DNA of 64,000 nt from Lachnospiraceae bacterium (GTDB lineage Bacteria; Bacillota; Clostridia; Lachnospirales; Lachnospiraceae), in NCBI GenBank assembly GCA_022845955.1, contig AP025576.1:6076001-6140000 (forward strand). Reading direction: 5' to 3'. Position 1 is the stretch's first letter. Each line of letters opens with the position of its first letter. Below the pieces are notes generated by a model. That model searched no databases. It worked only from the letters and a program-made list of their open reading frames with translations, and was not told the DNA's origin. Below are positions 32,456-40,363 of this stretch, piece after piece. A program made the position numbers and the translations under genes.

Positions 32456-33601
32456 CTATACATATCCATAAACACCACGCACGGAAACTTCTCCTGCATA
32501 GACACTTACCAGCTCTCCCTGCTGTGTTTCCACCAGAAGCTCCCCGTTTTCATTCACTCCTCTGGCAATCCCTTCGAATTCCCCTTTCGGATCAAGGACA
32601 CGCACCGGGGTATCCTTATTCAGAAGGAATTTATGATAGGAGGGAAGCAGCCCGGACAGGTCCCACGTTTCCCGGAAGGCCCCGTAAGCCTTTTCGAAAT
32701 GATCCATCACCGACACCAGCAGGGCGGATCGGGAGATTGTCCCTCCTTTTTCCCGCTTCAGGGAAGTCGCCGTCCTGCGGATCTCCTCCGGGAATTCCTC
32801 CTGGTTCACATTAATGCCGCAGCCGATCACCACATAATGGATATAATCCGGCTCGGCGCTCATTTCCGTCAGTATTCCGCATATCTTTTTTCCGGAAAGC
32901 ACAATGTCATTTGGCCATTTGATTCCGGCCTCCAGCCCCAGTTCCTCCACGGCCTCCGCCACGGCAAGAGCCATTACCAGCGTGAGCATGCAGGCCTGAT
33001 CCGGACTGCAGTCCGGACGGAGAAGGAGGGTGAAATACAGGTTACAGCCCTGGGGGGAACTCCAGTCCCTCCCTCTGCGGCCTCTTCCTGTTTTCTGGCA
33101 GTCGGTTACCACCAGCGTCCCTTCCGGCGCGCCGTCCTCCGCGGCCCTTTTGGCATCCATGTTGGTAGAGCCTGTGCTGGGGTAAAAAAGCAGGCTGCTG
33201 CCGGCCCAATGTCCTTCTCCCCTGGTCCGCAGCCGGCTCCCCAGCTCAATCTCCCCCATCACATCCGGGGAAGCTTTCAAACGGTAGCCCTTGTTCTGCA
33301 CCGCCTCGATTTCATAGCCTTCCTCCTTCAGCTGGTTGATCGCTTTCCAGACAGCCGTCCTGGATACACCGAAACGGCTGCACAGCTCCTGTCCTGATAT
33401 ATATTCCCTGCCTGTCGGGTGCCCTTCCCCGACTGGCATGCCTGCCGGGTGCCCTTCCCCGACTGGCATGCCTGCCGGGTGCCCTTCCCCGACTGGCATG
33501 CCTGCCGGGTGCCCTTCCCCGGATGGCATGCCTGCAGGGCCGGCCGCCGTATTTCCACCGGACACACGCTCCCGGAGCAGCGAAAGTATTTCTGTTTTCA
33601 T
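32456..33601 (-). CDS. birA: Bifunctional biotin-protein ligase and repressor with a tandem-repeat insert
   Basis: The 381-residue protein activates biotin as biotinyl-AMP and attaches it to carboxylase carrier lysines; the N-terminal helix-turn-helix suggests it also represses biotin genes. Catalytic motifs are STNMDAKRAAEDGAPEGTLVVTDCQKTGRGRRGRDW (split here: STNMDAKR, DCQKTGRGRRGRDW), KWPNDIVLSGKKICGILTE and VIGCGINVNQ. The wing-helix is EYISGQELCSRFGVSRTAVWKAINQLK. About 45 residues between the first helix and this domain are four near-identical GMPVGEGHPA decapeptides, absent from ordinary BirA proteins. It follows ornithine carbamoyltransferase by 33 bases. Confidence 0.94.
   Translation of the reverse strand: MKTEILSLLRERVSGGNTAAGPAGMPSGEGHPAGMPVGEGHPAGMPVGEGHPAGMPVGEGHPTGREYISGQELCSRFGVSRTAVWKAINQLKEEGYEIEAVQNKGYRLKASPDVMGEIELGSRLRTRGEGHWAGSSLLFYPSTGSTNMDAKRAAEDGAPEGTLVVTDCQKTGRGRRGRDWSSPQGCNLYFTLLLRPDCSPDQACMLTLVMALAVAEAVEELGLEAGIKWPNDIVLSGKKICGILTEMSAEPDYIHYVVIGCGINVNQEEFPEEIRRTATSLKREKGGTISRSALLVSVMDHFEKAYGAFRETWDLSGLLPSYHKFLLNKDTPVRVLDPKGEFEGIARGVNENGELLVETQQGELVSVYAGEVSVRGVYGYV
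33411..33540. repeat. 30-bp tandem repeat inside birA
   Basis: Units of 30 bases at 33421, 33451 and 33481 are identical. A fourth at 33511 differs at its end and a partial unit precedes them. Each contains the palindrome GGCATGCC and encodes GMPVGEGHPA in frame. Because 30 is a multiple of three, gain or loss of units would keep the reading frame. Confidence 0.95.
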
Positions 33602-33634
33602 GAAACTGTAAGCTCTCCTTTACCGGTTCCTGTG

Positions 33635-34627
33635 TCAGAATTCATAGCCCAAAGTAGCCGCCATAACCGCTTTAATGGTATGCATCCTGTTTTCCGCCTC
33701 ATCAAACACCACGGAAGCGGAGGATTCAAAGACCTCATTGGAAACTTCCATTTCATTGATTCCGAATTTTTCCCCGATTTCCTTACCTATCCTGGTATGC
33801 AGATCATGGAATGCGGGCAGGCAGTGCATAAAGATGGCATTCCCTGCGTTTTCCATGATTCTGCGGTTCACCTGGTAAGGGGAAAGAAGGCGGATACGCT
33901 CCTCCCAGACATAATCCGGCTCCCCCATGGAAACCCAGACATCGGTGCAGATCACATCCGCGCCCCGCGTCCCTTCCATGGCATCCCCGGTAAGCGTAAT
34001 GCTTCCGCCTGTCTGCGCGGCTATCGCCCTGCACTGCTCCACAAGCTCTCCGGAGGGGAAATACTCCTCAGGCGCACAGGCGGTAAAATGCATCCCCATT
34101 TTGGCACAGGCCACCATGTAGGAATTTCCCATGTTGTAACGGGTATCTCCCATGTATACCAGCTTCACGCCCTGTATCCGTCCCAGATGTTCGCGGATGG
34201 TCAGCAGATCCGCCAGCATCTGGGTGGGATGGAATTCATTGGTCAGGCCGTTCCATACAGGTACGCCGGCATATTGCGCCAGTTCTTCCACAATATTCTG
34301 TCCGAAACCGCGGTATTCGATTCCTTCGTACATTCTTCCAAGCACTCTCGCCGTATCGGCAATGCTTTCCTTCTTCCCTATCTGGGATCCGGAAGGATCC
34401 AGATAGGTAGTGCCCAGCCCCAGATCATGGGCGGCCACCTCAAAGGAACATCTTGTCCGGGTACTTGTCTTTTCAAAAATAAGAGCTACATTTTTCCCCT
34501 GGAAACAGTTTACCGGAATTCCTTTTTTCTTTTTTTCCTTCAAATCTGCTGACAAGTCCAAAAGATAGGTGATCTCCTCCGGGGTATAATCCAACAGCTT
34601 TAAAAAATGACGTCCTTTCAGATTCAT
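33635..34627 (-). CDS. argF: Ornithine carbamoyltransferase
   Basis: A 330-residue enzyme forming citrulline from ornithine and carbamoyl phosphate. The carbamoyl-phosphate site is FEKTSTRTRCSFEVAAHDLG. DPSGSQIGKKESIADTARVLGRMY, EFHPTQMLADLLTI, YMGDTRYNMGNSY and the ornithine loop FMHCLPAFHD are all present. The gene could serve biosynthesis (argF) or the deiminase pathway (arcB); no arcA, arcC or other arg genes are in the window, so the symbol is provisional. AAGGAG precedes the ATG. birA follows closely. Confidence 0.94.
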   Translation of the reverse strand: MNLKGRHFLKLLDYTPEEITYLLDLSADLKEKKKKGIPVNCFQGKNVALIFEKTSTRTRCSFEVAAHDLGLGTTYLDPSGSQIGKKESIADTARVLGRMYEGIEYRGFGQNIVEELAQYAGVPVWNGLTNEFHPTQMLADLLTIREHLGRIQGVKLVYMGDTRYNMGNSYMVACAKMGMHFTACAPEEYFPSGELVEQCRAIAAQTGGSITLTGDAMEGTRGADVICTDVWVSMGEPDYVWEERIRLLSPYQVNRRIMENAGNAIFMHCLPAFHDLHTRIGKEIGEKFGINEMEVSNEVFESSASVVFDEAENRMHTIKAVMAATLGYEF

Positions 34628-34682
34628 AGCATTCTCTCCTTTCGTCCCGAACTACGTTTCCCAGAGCCGGAAAGGCTCTGAC

Positions 34683-34720
34683 GAAAAAGTCTCACATCCG
34701 CTTCTTCTTTGATGTGAGAC
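34683..34720 (-). terminator. Terminator after the SPFH/NfeD genes
   Basis: GTCTCACATC and GATGTGAGAC form a 10-bp stem with a 12-nt loop, followed on the minus strand by TTTTT. Confidence 0.85.
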
Positions 34721-34747
34721 CTTTCTCCGTCTATTCACGCATGCTTA

Positions 34748-34775
34748 TATAACTGTTCCGTCCCCTTCCCAGTTA
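34748..34775 (+). repeat. Left-end fragment of the IS66-like MITE family
   Basis: ATAACTGTTCCGTCCCC runs into TTCCCAGTTACT, corresponding to the left 28 bases of the full copies. It lies between the SPFH stop codon and its terminator. Confidence 0.55.
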
Positions 34776-34794
34776 CTTCTTTTATCCTTCTCTC

Positions 34795-35718
34795 TCAGGC
34801 GTTCAGCACTTCCTTGGCGGAAGCAAGCATTCCTGCCATTCCCTGAATTTCGGAGGGGATAATAATCTTGGTTGCCTTACCGTCCGCAGCCTTTTCAAAG
34901 GCCTCCAGACTCTTGATCTTCAATACCGCATCATCCGCGCCGGCTTCTTTAATAAACCGGATACCATCGGCTGTAGCCTGCTGTACCTTCAGAATCGCCT
35001 CGGCTTCACCTTCCGCTTCCCGGATCATCTTCTCTTTTTCCGCTTCCGCATGCAGGATTGCAGACTGCTTTTCACCTTCTGCTTCCAGAATAGCGGACTG
35101 CTTCTTACCTTCGGCCACAAGGATGGTGGATTTCTTCTCACCTTCCGCACGCAGGATGGATTCACGTCTTTCACGTTCCGCCTTCATCTGCTTCTCCATG
35201 GCATCCTGGATAGCCGCCGGAGGAATGATGTTTTTCAGTTCCACCCTGGTAACCTTAATGCCCCAGGGATCGGTTGCCACGTCCAGGGACGCGCGCATTT
35301 TGGTGTTGATGGTCTCTCTGGAGGTCAGGGTCTGATCCAGCTCCAGATCACCTATAATATTACGCAGGGTGGTAGCTGTCAGATTTTCAATCGCCATGAT
35401 GGGATTTTCCACGCCATAGGTATACAGCTTGGGATCCGTAATCTGGAAAAACACTACCGTATCAATACGCATGGTAACATTATCCTTGGTGATAACCGGC
35501 TGGGGAGCGAAATCAACCACCTGCTCCTTCAGGTTCACTTTTCTGGCAATTTTATCAATGAAAGGCATTTTCAGCTTAAGCCCCACGCCCCAGGTCCCCT
35601 GGTAGGCGCCCAGCCTTTCCACAACATATGCCTGCGCCTGGGGTACAATCTTGATACATGACGCCAGCAGGATAATGATAAGCACAAGAATAATCAACAA
35701 CACAATTGCTCCAGTCAT
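34795..35718 (-). CDS. SPFH/band 7 membrane scaffold protein (stomatin/QmcA-like)
   Basis: A 307-residue protein with an N-terminal hydrophobic anchor (AIVLLIILVLIIILLASCI), the SPFH/band-7 domain (VVERLGAYQGTWGVGLKLKMPF, VNLKEQVVDFAPQPVITKDNV) and a long Glu/Ala-rich coiled coil with repeated AEGEKKSTILVAEGKKQSAIL-type 10- to 11-residue units. Family members oligomerise in membrane microdomains. NfeD is encoded immediately upstream with a one-base gap, a universally recurring pairing. The two are presumably partners in membrane organisation or stress protection. Confidence 0.94.
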   Translation of the reverse strand: MTGAIVLLIILVLIIILLASCIKIVPQAQAYVVERLGAYQGTWGVGLKLKMPFIDKIARKVNLKEQVVDFAPQPVITKDNVTMRIDTVVFFQITDPKLYTYGVENPIMAIENLTATTLRNIIGDLELDQTLTSRETINTKMRASLDVATDPWGIKVTRVELKNIIPPAAIQDAMEKQMKAERERRESILRAEGEKKSTILVAEGKKQSAILEAEGEKQSAILHAEAEKEKMIREAEGEAEAILKVQQATADGIRFIKEAGADDAVLKIKSLEAFEKAADGKATKIIIPSEIQGMAGMLASAKEVLNA

Positions 35719-35719
35719 A

Positions 35720-36163
35720 CTACATTCCCTCTCTTCTCTCTTCTACGATTAGTTTTACTCCGCTGATGGCACGGATTATAACGACGGTTCCCTTGGGAAT
35801 CTTAATCCCGTCCATCACGCATCTTGCCGTCCATTCCTGTCCGTTGATGCTTACCGAACCTGTGGCCGGGAGATTGTCAATTTCTTCCGTAACCACTGCC
35901 TGCCGGCCTATCAGGCTTTCCGCATTGGTCCGGATCCGGTCTTTATTAAAATACTTCATGGCAATCGGCCTGGTAAACAGCAGCAATACCACCGATACGA
36001 TCAGAAACAGCGTAATCTGCACATACAGCGGTGCGTTAAATGCCGCCGCTATGATTGCAACGAAAGCGCCGCCCGCAAACCAGATAGTGGTAAGCCCCAT
36101 GGTAGCAATTTCCACGGCCACCAGAATTATCAGCAGAATCAGCCAGAATACGACCTGGTTCAT
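35720..36163 (-). CDS. NfeD-like membrane protein
   Basis: A 147-residue protein with transmembrane segments at residues 4-26 (VVFWLILLIILVAVEIATMGL), 28-42 and 46-65 and a C-terminal OB-fold domain (LIGRQAVVTEEIDNLPATGSVSINGQEWTAR). This is the short NfeD class without the protease domain. It pairs with the SPFH protein directly downstream. AAGGAGG precedes the ATG. Confidence 0.9.
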   Translation of the reverse strand: MNQVVFWLILLIILVAVEIATMGLTTIWFAGGAFVAIIAAAFNAPLYVQITLFLIVSVVLLLFTRPIAMKYFNKDRIRTNAESLIGRQAVVTEEIDNLPATGSVSINGQEWTARCVMDGIKIPKGTVVIIRAISGVKLIVEERREGM

Positions 36164-36298
36164 ACATAGCCCTCCTTTTCGGCAAGTGAAAGCATGCTCC
36201 TTTCTGTAAGGGAAAGGATTCGCTTAACACTTTCCTCCATAATACTATAATGCCAAAAGATATTCAATCTTTTTACGGCAGGGAAATTTTAATATTTT

Positions 36299-36325
36299 GA
36301 AAAGGAGCCGTAAAATACGGCCCCT
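36299..36325 (-). terminator. Terminator of the first SH3-SleB hydrolase gene
   Basis: AGGGGCCGTA and TACGGCTCCT form a stem with a short loop, followed by TTTTC on the minus strand, about 30 bases past the stop codon. Confidence 0.75.
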
Positions 36326-36357
36326 CTACACATTATTTTCCAGATTATACTTATTTA

Positions 36358-37590
36358 TTACCAGAAAACATGGTTTCCGATCACGATCCCGTCCCGGCTT
36401 CCGGCCCGGCGGAAATGGGTGGCATTCCCTACATTGGTCACACCGCTGAGGGCTTCATTCGCCGCCTGCAGGCAGCTGCTCTTGATATTCCCGCCGGATA
36501 AAAGCGAGGCTACCTTTCCGGATCCTGCGGGACCGAACTGTCCGGACGCATAGATGACGCCGGATACCGTGCCGGGATAGGATCCGCTCCTCACCCGGTT
36601 AAGCACCACCGCTCCCACCGCAAGCTGGCCCTCGTAGCTTTCTCCTCCGGCCTCACATTGGATCAGTGCTGCAAGAAGCTGGGCATCACTGGTGCCGGCA
36701 GGTACCGCGCCGGCATTCTCTTTTTTCGTCTCCCCGCCGGAGGCTGTTGTCATTGACCGGCCTCCCTTGGATGCCGCCGTGCTTGCAGCCGGCACCTGTG
36801 TTTCCGCCGCTTCCCTTGCGGCAATTTCCTCCAGGGTCTCTCCGCTGTCCACCTCGAAATCGACGGTAATATAGTCGGCGGAAATATAGCCGGTACGTCC
36901 TTCATAATCAATGGCGGCCCATTCGTCGCCAAGATGGATACCGTCACTGTATTCAAGTTCGCTTTCCCCCACTACTTCAAAGCTCTCTCCTTTAGCCGCC
37001 AGGGCATACACCCCCGCATCCGCCGCAGGCTCCTTTCGGATACGCAGGGTATCCCCGGTTACGGTAGCCATTGTCCTGCCCACCTGTCTGGCTTCCTTAA
37101 CGGCGTCCTCTTCAAAAAGAAGATATTCATCCTTGGCCCAGCCTACCAGCCCGCCGGACTCCAGCCTGGTCCAGCCGTCTTTCCTTTCCAGAATCGTACC
37201 GCCGCAGTCCGCATACAGATATCCGATCCTTTCCGCCTCCTCGTCCGGCTCCTCCCTGACATTCAGCGTATAGGTCACATTGGTCATAACCAGTCCTGTA
37301 TCTTCTTCCGGCTCTTTCCTGGTCTCCTTTGCCGGCTGCCTGCCCACACTGACGGACAGGGCGGCTTCGCCAGCAAAGCCGTTTTCCAAAACAGCCTGTT
37401 CCACAACCGCTGTATCGTCTTCTTCAGGAACCGTATCCTCGTCGAGGATACCTGCCACGCCTGCTCCCGGATTCTCCCCGTTCCCCGGCTGTGCCATCAC
37501 TTCCGTTCCGGAAGCAAAGGCAAATACCGTAATGAGCAGCCATGTGCTGAGAAAAGGAAAATGAATCCTCTGTTTTGTTTGCTCTTTCAT
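36358..37590 (-). CDS. Secreted cell-wall hydrolase with two SH3 domains and a SleB-type catalytic domain
   Basis: From the ATG at 37590 the protein has 410 residues and starts with a signal peptide (MKEQTKQRIHFPFLSTWLL, cleavage likely after VMAQ). An earlier in-frame ATG exists, but it would bury the signal. Two bacterial SH3 domains follow (TLNVREEPDEEAERIGYLYAD; TLRIRKEPAADAGVYALAAKG), then a Ser/Thr-rich linker and the Hydrolase_2/SleB domain (LLAALIQCEAGGESYEGQLAVGAVVLNRVRSG with catalytic Glu in QCEAGGESY). SleB-type enzymes cleave peptidoglycan glycan strands. The C terminus HFRRAGSRDGIVIGNHVFW is shared with the paralogue at 38027. Confidence 0.92.
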   Translation of the reverse strand: MKEQTKQRIHFPFLSTWLLITVFAFASGTEVMAQPGNGENPGAGVAGILDEDTVPEEDDTAVVEQAVLENGFAGEAALSVSVGRQPAKETRKEPEEDTGLVMTNVTYTLNVREEPDEEAERIGYLYADCGGTILERKDGWTRLESGGLVGWAKDEYLLFEEDAVKEARQVGRTMATVTGDTLRIRKEPAADAGVYALAAKGESFEVVGESELEYSDGIHLGDEWAAIDYEGRTGYISADYITVDFEVDSGETLEEIAAREAAETQVPAASTAASKGGRSMTTASGGETKKENAGAVPAGTSDAQLLAALIQCEAGGESYEGQLAVGAVVLNRVRSGSYPGTVSGVIYASGQFGPAGSGKVASLLSGGNIKSSCLQAANEALSGVTNVGNATHFRRAGSRDGIVIGNHVFW

Positions 37591-37654
37591 AGTATAACCC
37601 CTGTCAGGTGCTTTCACACCTTCTCTCATAGAATCTCCCATAACAGCTCACACA

Positions 37655-37672
37655 AGCCTGAACCGTTATAAC
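37655..37672 (-). repeat. Terminal fragment similar to the MITE right end
   Basis: GGTTATAACGGTTCAGG on the minus strand resembles a MITE end. It is short and may be coincidental. Confidence 0.3.
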
Positions 37673-37736
37673 CTCCCGCATATCCCGTTACAAAACCGAA
37701 GCCATCCTGCTTCCATTATTTGTATATATTACAGAC

Positions 37737-37765
37737 ATGTTAACAATTGTTGCAAATTTTGTCAA
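37737..37765 (-). promoter_or_regulatory. Promoter of the first SH3-SleB hydrolase gene
   Basis: TTGACA (37765-37760), a 17-base spacer and TAACAT (37742-37737) on the minus strand. The spacer and -10 region contain AACAATTGTTAACA, a palindrome related to the sequence before the paralogous gene. Confidence 0.7.
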
Positions 37766-37891
37766 GATTTGTTAAAAAATACTGTAAAATCCGTATTATG
37801 GATCGTAAGCGGTTACCCTATTTCCGGCTGTTGTTAATCCGTTTTCCTTCCCTCGTTTCCTCTTTGCAGGCGGCCGGAAAACAAAAAGCCA

Positions 37892-37929
37892 TCAAAAAAC
37901 GGCGGGACTGTTTATACAATCCTGCCGTT
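37892..37929 (-). terminator. Terminator of the second SH3-SleB hydrolase gene
   Basis: AACGGCAGGA and TCCCGCCGTT form a stem with one mismatch and a 12-nt loop, followed by TTTT on the minus strand. Confidence 0.8.
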
Positions 37930-37980
37930 CATTCTCTTCCGATGTATGGTTAATAACTTTTCAGCGTCAGGCGGTTTTAA

Positions 37981-38021
37981 ATAGATTTTTGCCTGCAACT
38001 GTGAAGGTGCCGGACAGTTAC
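37981..38021 (-). repeat. Left-end fragment of the IS66-like MITE family
   Basis: The minus strand reads GTAACTGTCCGGCACC, TTCACAGTTGC and AAAAATCTATTT, matching the first 41 bases of the copy at 51927. It begins five bases past the hydrolase stop codon. Confidence 0.65.
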
Positions 38022-38026
38022 TATGC

Positions 38027-39184
38027 TTAATAGAAAACATGGTTGCCGATAATCTGGCCGCTTCTTCCGTTTGCCCTTCTGAAATAAAGCTTATCGCCTA
38101 CCGGGGCAGAACCTGCTATAGCTTCCACAGCCGCCTGCCTGCAGGAAGGACTGATATTTCCGGTTGACAGTGTTCTGGAAAGTGTCCCGTTCCTTACCGG
38201 GCTGAACTGTCCGGCGGCATAGATCACATCCGGAATGCTGCCGGGATGGCCGGCTGCTTCCACACGGTTCATCACCACATTTCCTACAGCCACCTGGCCC
38301 ACATAGGATTCCCCGCCCGCTTCACACTGAATCAGCGCGGCAAGAAGCTCCACATCCTGGGAGGTAACTCCGGCCTGGGCTATCACTGCCTGCTGGGCCG
38401 CCTGTACAGCGGCTGCCTGGGCTTCTTCCGCCGCCTTCCTGGCGGCCTCTTCCGCGGCTCTCTGGGCTTCTTCTGCCGCTTTCTGTGCGGCTTCTTCCGC
38501 CGCTTTCCGGGCTTGTGCCGCCGCTTTCTGCGCCGCTTCTTCCGCAGCTTTCTGGGCTTGTGCCGCCGCTTTCTGCGCCGCTTCTTCCGCAGCTTTCTGG
38601 GCTTCCGCCGCTGCTTTCTGCGCGGCTGCGGCGGCCTTTCCAGCCGTTTCCTGTGCGGCTTTCTGTTCCTCAGCCGTCTTTCTCAGGGTATCTTCCTCTG
38701 CCTTTTTTGTGGCTTCTGCCGTCTGTTGTCCGGCAGCCGTCTGTGATTCTTCCGGCATTTTTGCAGCGGACTCATCTGCCGCGTTCTGCTTTTCTCCGGA
38801 AACCTCTTGCTTCTCTTGCGTCTGCTCTATCTGCTCTTCCGTATTGCCCGCAGTCAATGTTTCCTCCGGGCTTTCCGGCACGATATCTTGCGTTGTATCA
38901 CTGCCGTTTGTCAGGTGTTCACTCTCCACCCAGCCGGTAATCTCACCGACCTGTACCTTCGTCCAGTCCTCTTCGTGTCCCAGTACAACTGCCTGCGTAC
39001 CGGAAAGCGTGATCAGTACCGGAGAGGTCTCATCAGCTTCTGCATGGACATCTGCCACACTGGCCGTTTCAACCAGCATAACACCATTTGCCATAGCGGT
39101 TGTTCCGCATGCCGAGCTGAGCACCATAATACCTGTCAGCCATCCGGCAGCATGCCTGCACAACCTTCTGCCATTTGTGTTCAT
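38027..39184 (-). CDS. Secreted cell-wall hydrolase with SH3 domain, Ala/Glu/Lys helix and SleB-type domain
   Basis: A 385-residue paralogue of the preceding gene. A signal peptide (LTGIMVLSSACGTTAMANG) is followed by one SH3 domain (VADVHAEADETSPVLITLSGTQA, GEITGWVESEHL). An Asp/Glu/Gln-rich linker and then about 110 residues of AQKAAEEA-type repeats come next, which should form a long helix or coiled coil. The SleB/Hydrolase_2 domain follows (LLAALIQCEAGGESYVGQVAVGNVVMNRVE), ending FRRANGRSGQIIGNHVFY. The repeat arises partly from a perfect 45-bp tandem duplication near 38508-38600. The helix probably acts as a spacer across the wall. Confidence 0.92.
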   Translation of the reverse strand: MNTNGRRLCRHAAGWLTGIMVLSSACGTTAMANGVMLVETASVADVHAEADETSPVLITLSGTQAVVLGHEEDWTKVQVGEITGWVESEHLTNGSDTTQDIVPESPEETLTAGNTEEQIEQTQEKQEVSGEKQNAADESAAKMPEESQTAAGQQTAEATKKAEEDTLRKTAEEQKAAQETAGKAAAAAQKAAAEAQKAAEEAAQKAAAQAQKAAEEAAQKAAAQARKAAEEAAQKAAEEAQRAAEEAARKAAEEAQAAAVQAAQQAVIAQAGVTSQDVELLAALIQCEAGGESYVGQVAVGNVVMNRVEAAGHPGSIPDVIYAAGQFSPVRNGTLSRTLSTGNISPSCRQAAVEAIAGSAPVGDKLYFRRANGRSGQIIGNHVFY

Positions 39185-39236
39185 AAATAACCTCCGTTTT
39201 TATTGTCCCCCGGGTCAGTGGGAACATTTTCACAAT

Positions 39237-39253
39237 TGTTACAAACTTGTTAA
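39237..39253 (+). promoter_or_regulatory. WalR-like direct repeat in the hydrolase leader
   Basis: TGTTAC-AAACT-TGTTAA fits TGTWAH-N5-TGTWAH, the binding consensus of the essential wall regulator WalR (YycF). It lies downstream of the -10 box, where bound regulator would be expected to repress. The walRK genes are not in this window. Confidence 0.45.
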
Positions 39254-39270
39254 CAAATGTTACGTTTGAT

Positions 39271-39299
39271 ATCATACCAACATTATTCCCATTTGTCAA
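39271..39299 (-). promoter_or_regulatory. Promoter of the second SH3-SleB hydrolase gene
   Basis: Consensus TTGACA (39299-39294), a 17-base spacer and TATGAT (39276-39271) on the minus strand, giving a leader of about 80 nt. Confidence 0.8.
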
Positions 39300-39456
39300 C
39301 CCCTTGATACAACCGGCTAAAAACAAGGATTTTCGACTACTTTTTATCATTTATCTACTATTATAAGAATTTATTTTTTATTGTATTACGTCTATTTTTT
39401 ACATTCTATCGCTATTATTTTTACATTATTTTCATTTTTCCTTAATTTTTAACAGT

Positions 39457-39504
39457 AAAAAAGTTGCTGCCTCGTATTCTTTTCTACGTGAGGAGCAACT
39501 TTTC
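39457..39504. terminator. Terminator after the ktrB-ktrA-methyltransferase unit
   Basis: AAAAGTTGCT(G)CCTCGTA pairs with TACGTGAGGAGCAACTTTT, with A/T runs on both flanks. For the minus strand it closes the methyltransferase transcript. Confidence 0.85.
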
Positions 39505-39556
39505 TTAAGAATTTATTTAGATGGTTATCTAATTGTTACAAATATTACATAATATT

Positions 39557-40351
39557 TTATCTTTTTCCACCGTCTGTCATAATACGCCTCTGTCTGGCTG
39601 CTTCGTACATCAGAATTCCAGATGCCATGGCCGCATTCAGGGATTCCACGTTTCCGGCCATGGGAATTTTTATGTAGGAATCTGCCAGGGCGGCGGTTTC
39701 TTCCCGCAGGCCGTTTCCTTCGTTTCCTATCAGGAAAGCGCTTCCCCGGCAGTAATCCTCCTGGTCATACCAACATTCCCCTTTCAGATGCGCAGCAAAA
39801 ACACGTATCTTTTTTTTATTCAACATGGAAATCATATCGGCAAGGGAGGAGACGTACACAAAAGGGACCCGGTATATGCTTCCCATGGTGGAACGTATGG
39901 TTTTGGGGTTATAAATATCTGCGGTTTCCCGGCTCATAATCACACCGTCCACCCCCGCCCCCTCGCCGGTGCGCAGGATAGTCCCCAGATTCCCCGGATC
40001 CTGGATGTCCTCCAGAAGCATGAGAAGGGGATCCGTCCCCTGCAGAAGGCTTTCCGGGGTATAGGCCTTCTGTCTCATAACACAGAGGATTCCCTGGGGT
40101 GCGGCAGTATCGCTCATCTTCCGGAATACCTCCTCCGATACCCGCTCCACCGGCAGGCGGCTCAACTTCTGATCACAGGAAGGATTACAAAAGCCTTCTG
40201 CCGTATATACCTCTTCGATTTCCCCGTCCGGCGCTTCCAGGAACATTTTCACGCCCTCCACCACATATTTTCCCTCCTGTCTGCGCTCCTTTGCCTTCTG
40301 GTTCAGCGCAGCCACTTTTTTGATACGGGTATTGGATGCCGATGTAATCAT
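39557..40351 (-). CDS. SpoU/TrmH-family RNA 2'-O-methyltransferase
   Basis: A 264-residue SPOUT-class methyltransferase that uses SAM to methylate a ribose in rRNA or tRNA. An N-terminal L30e-like substrate-binding domain (TSASNTRIKKVAALNQKAKERR, YVVEGVKMFLEAP) precedes the knotted catalytic domain: LEDIQDPGNLGTILRTGEGAGVDGV, FLIGNEGNGLREE and IPMAGNVESLNAAMASGILMYE. The three SpoU motifs are intact. It starts 12 bases behind ktrA and is probably co-transcribed, a pairing seen in related Firmicutes. The target nucleotide is not predictable here. Confidence 0.93.
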   Translation of the reverse strand: MITSASNTRIKKVAALNQKAKERRQEGKYVVEGVKMFLEAPDGEIEEVYTAEGFCNPSCDQKLSRLPVERVSEEVFRKMSDTAAPQGILCVMRQKAYTPESLLQGTDPLLMLLEDIQDPGNLGTILRTGEGAGVDGVIMSRETADIYNPKTIRSTMGSIYRVPFVYVSSLADMISMLNKKKIRVFAAHLKGECWYDQEDYCRGSAFLIGNEGNGLREETAALADSYIKIPMAGNVESLNAAMASGILMYEAARQRRIMTDGGKR

Positions 40352-40363
40352 TTCCTTCTCCTT

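Noticed and set aside
33411..33540. Thirty-base periodic repeat that could suggest a CRISPR array
   Set aside because: The units are directly contiguous with no spacers and are translated in frame within birA.
39069..39350. 93-codon minus-strand frame before the second hydrolase gene
   Set aside because: It runs through the promoter and leader in another frame of the hydrolase gene and has no ribosome site.
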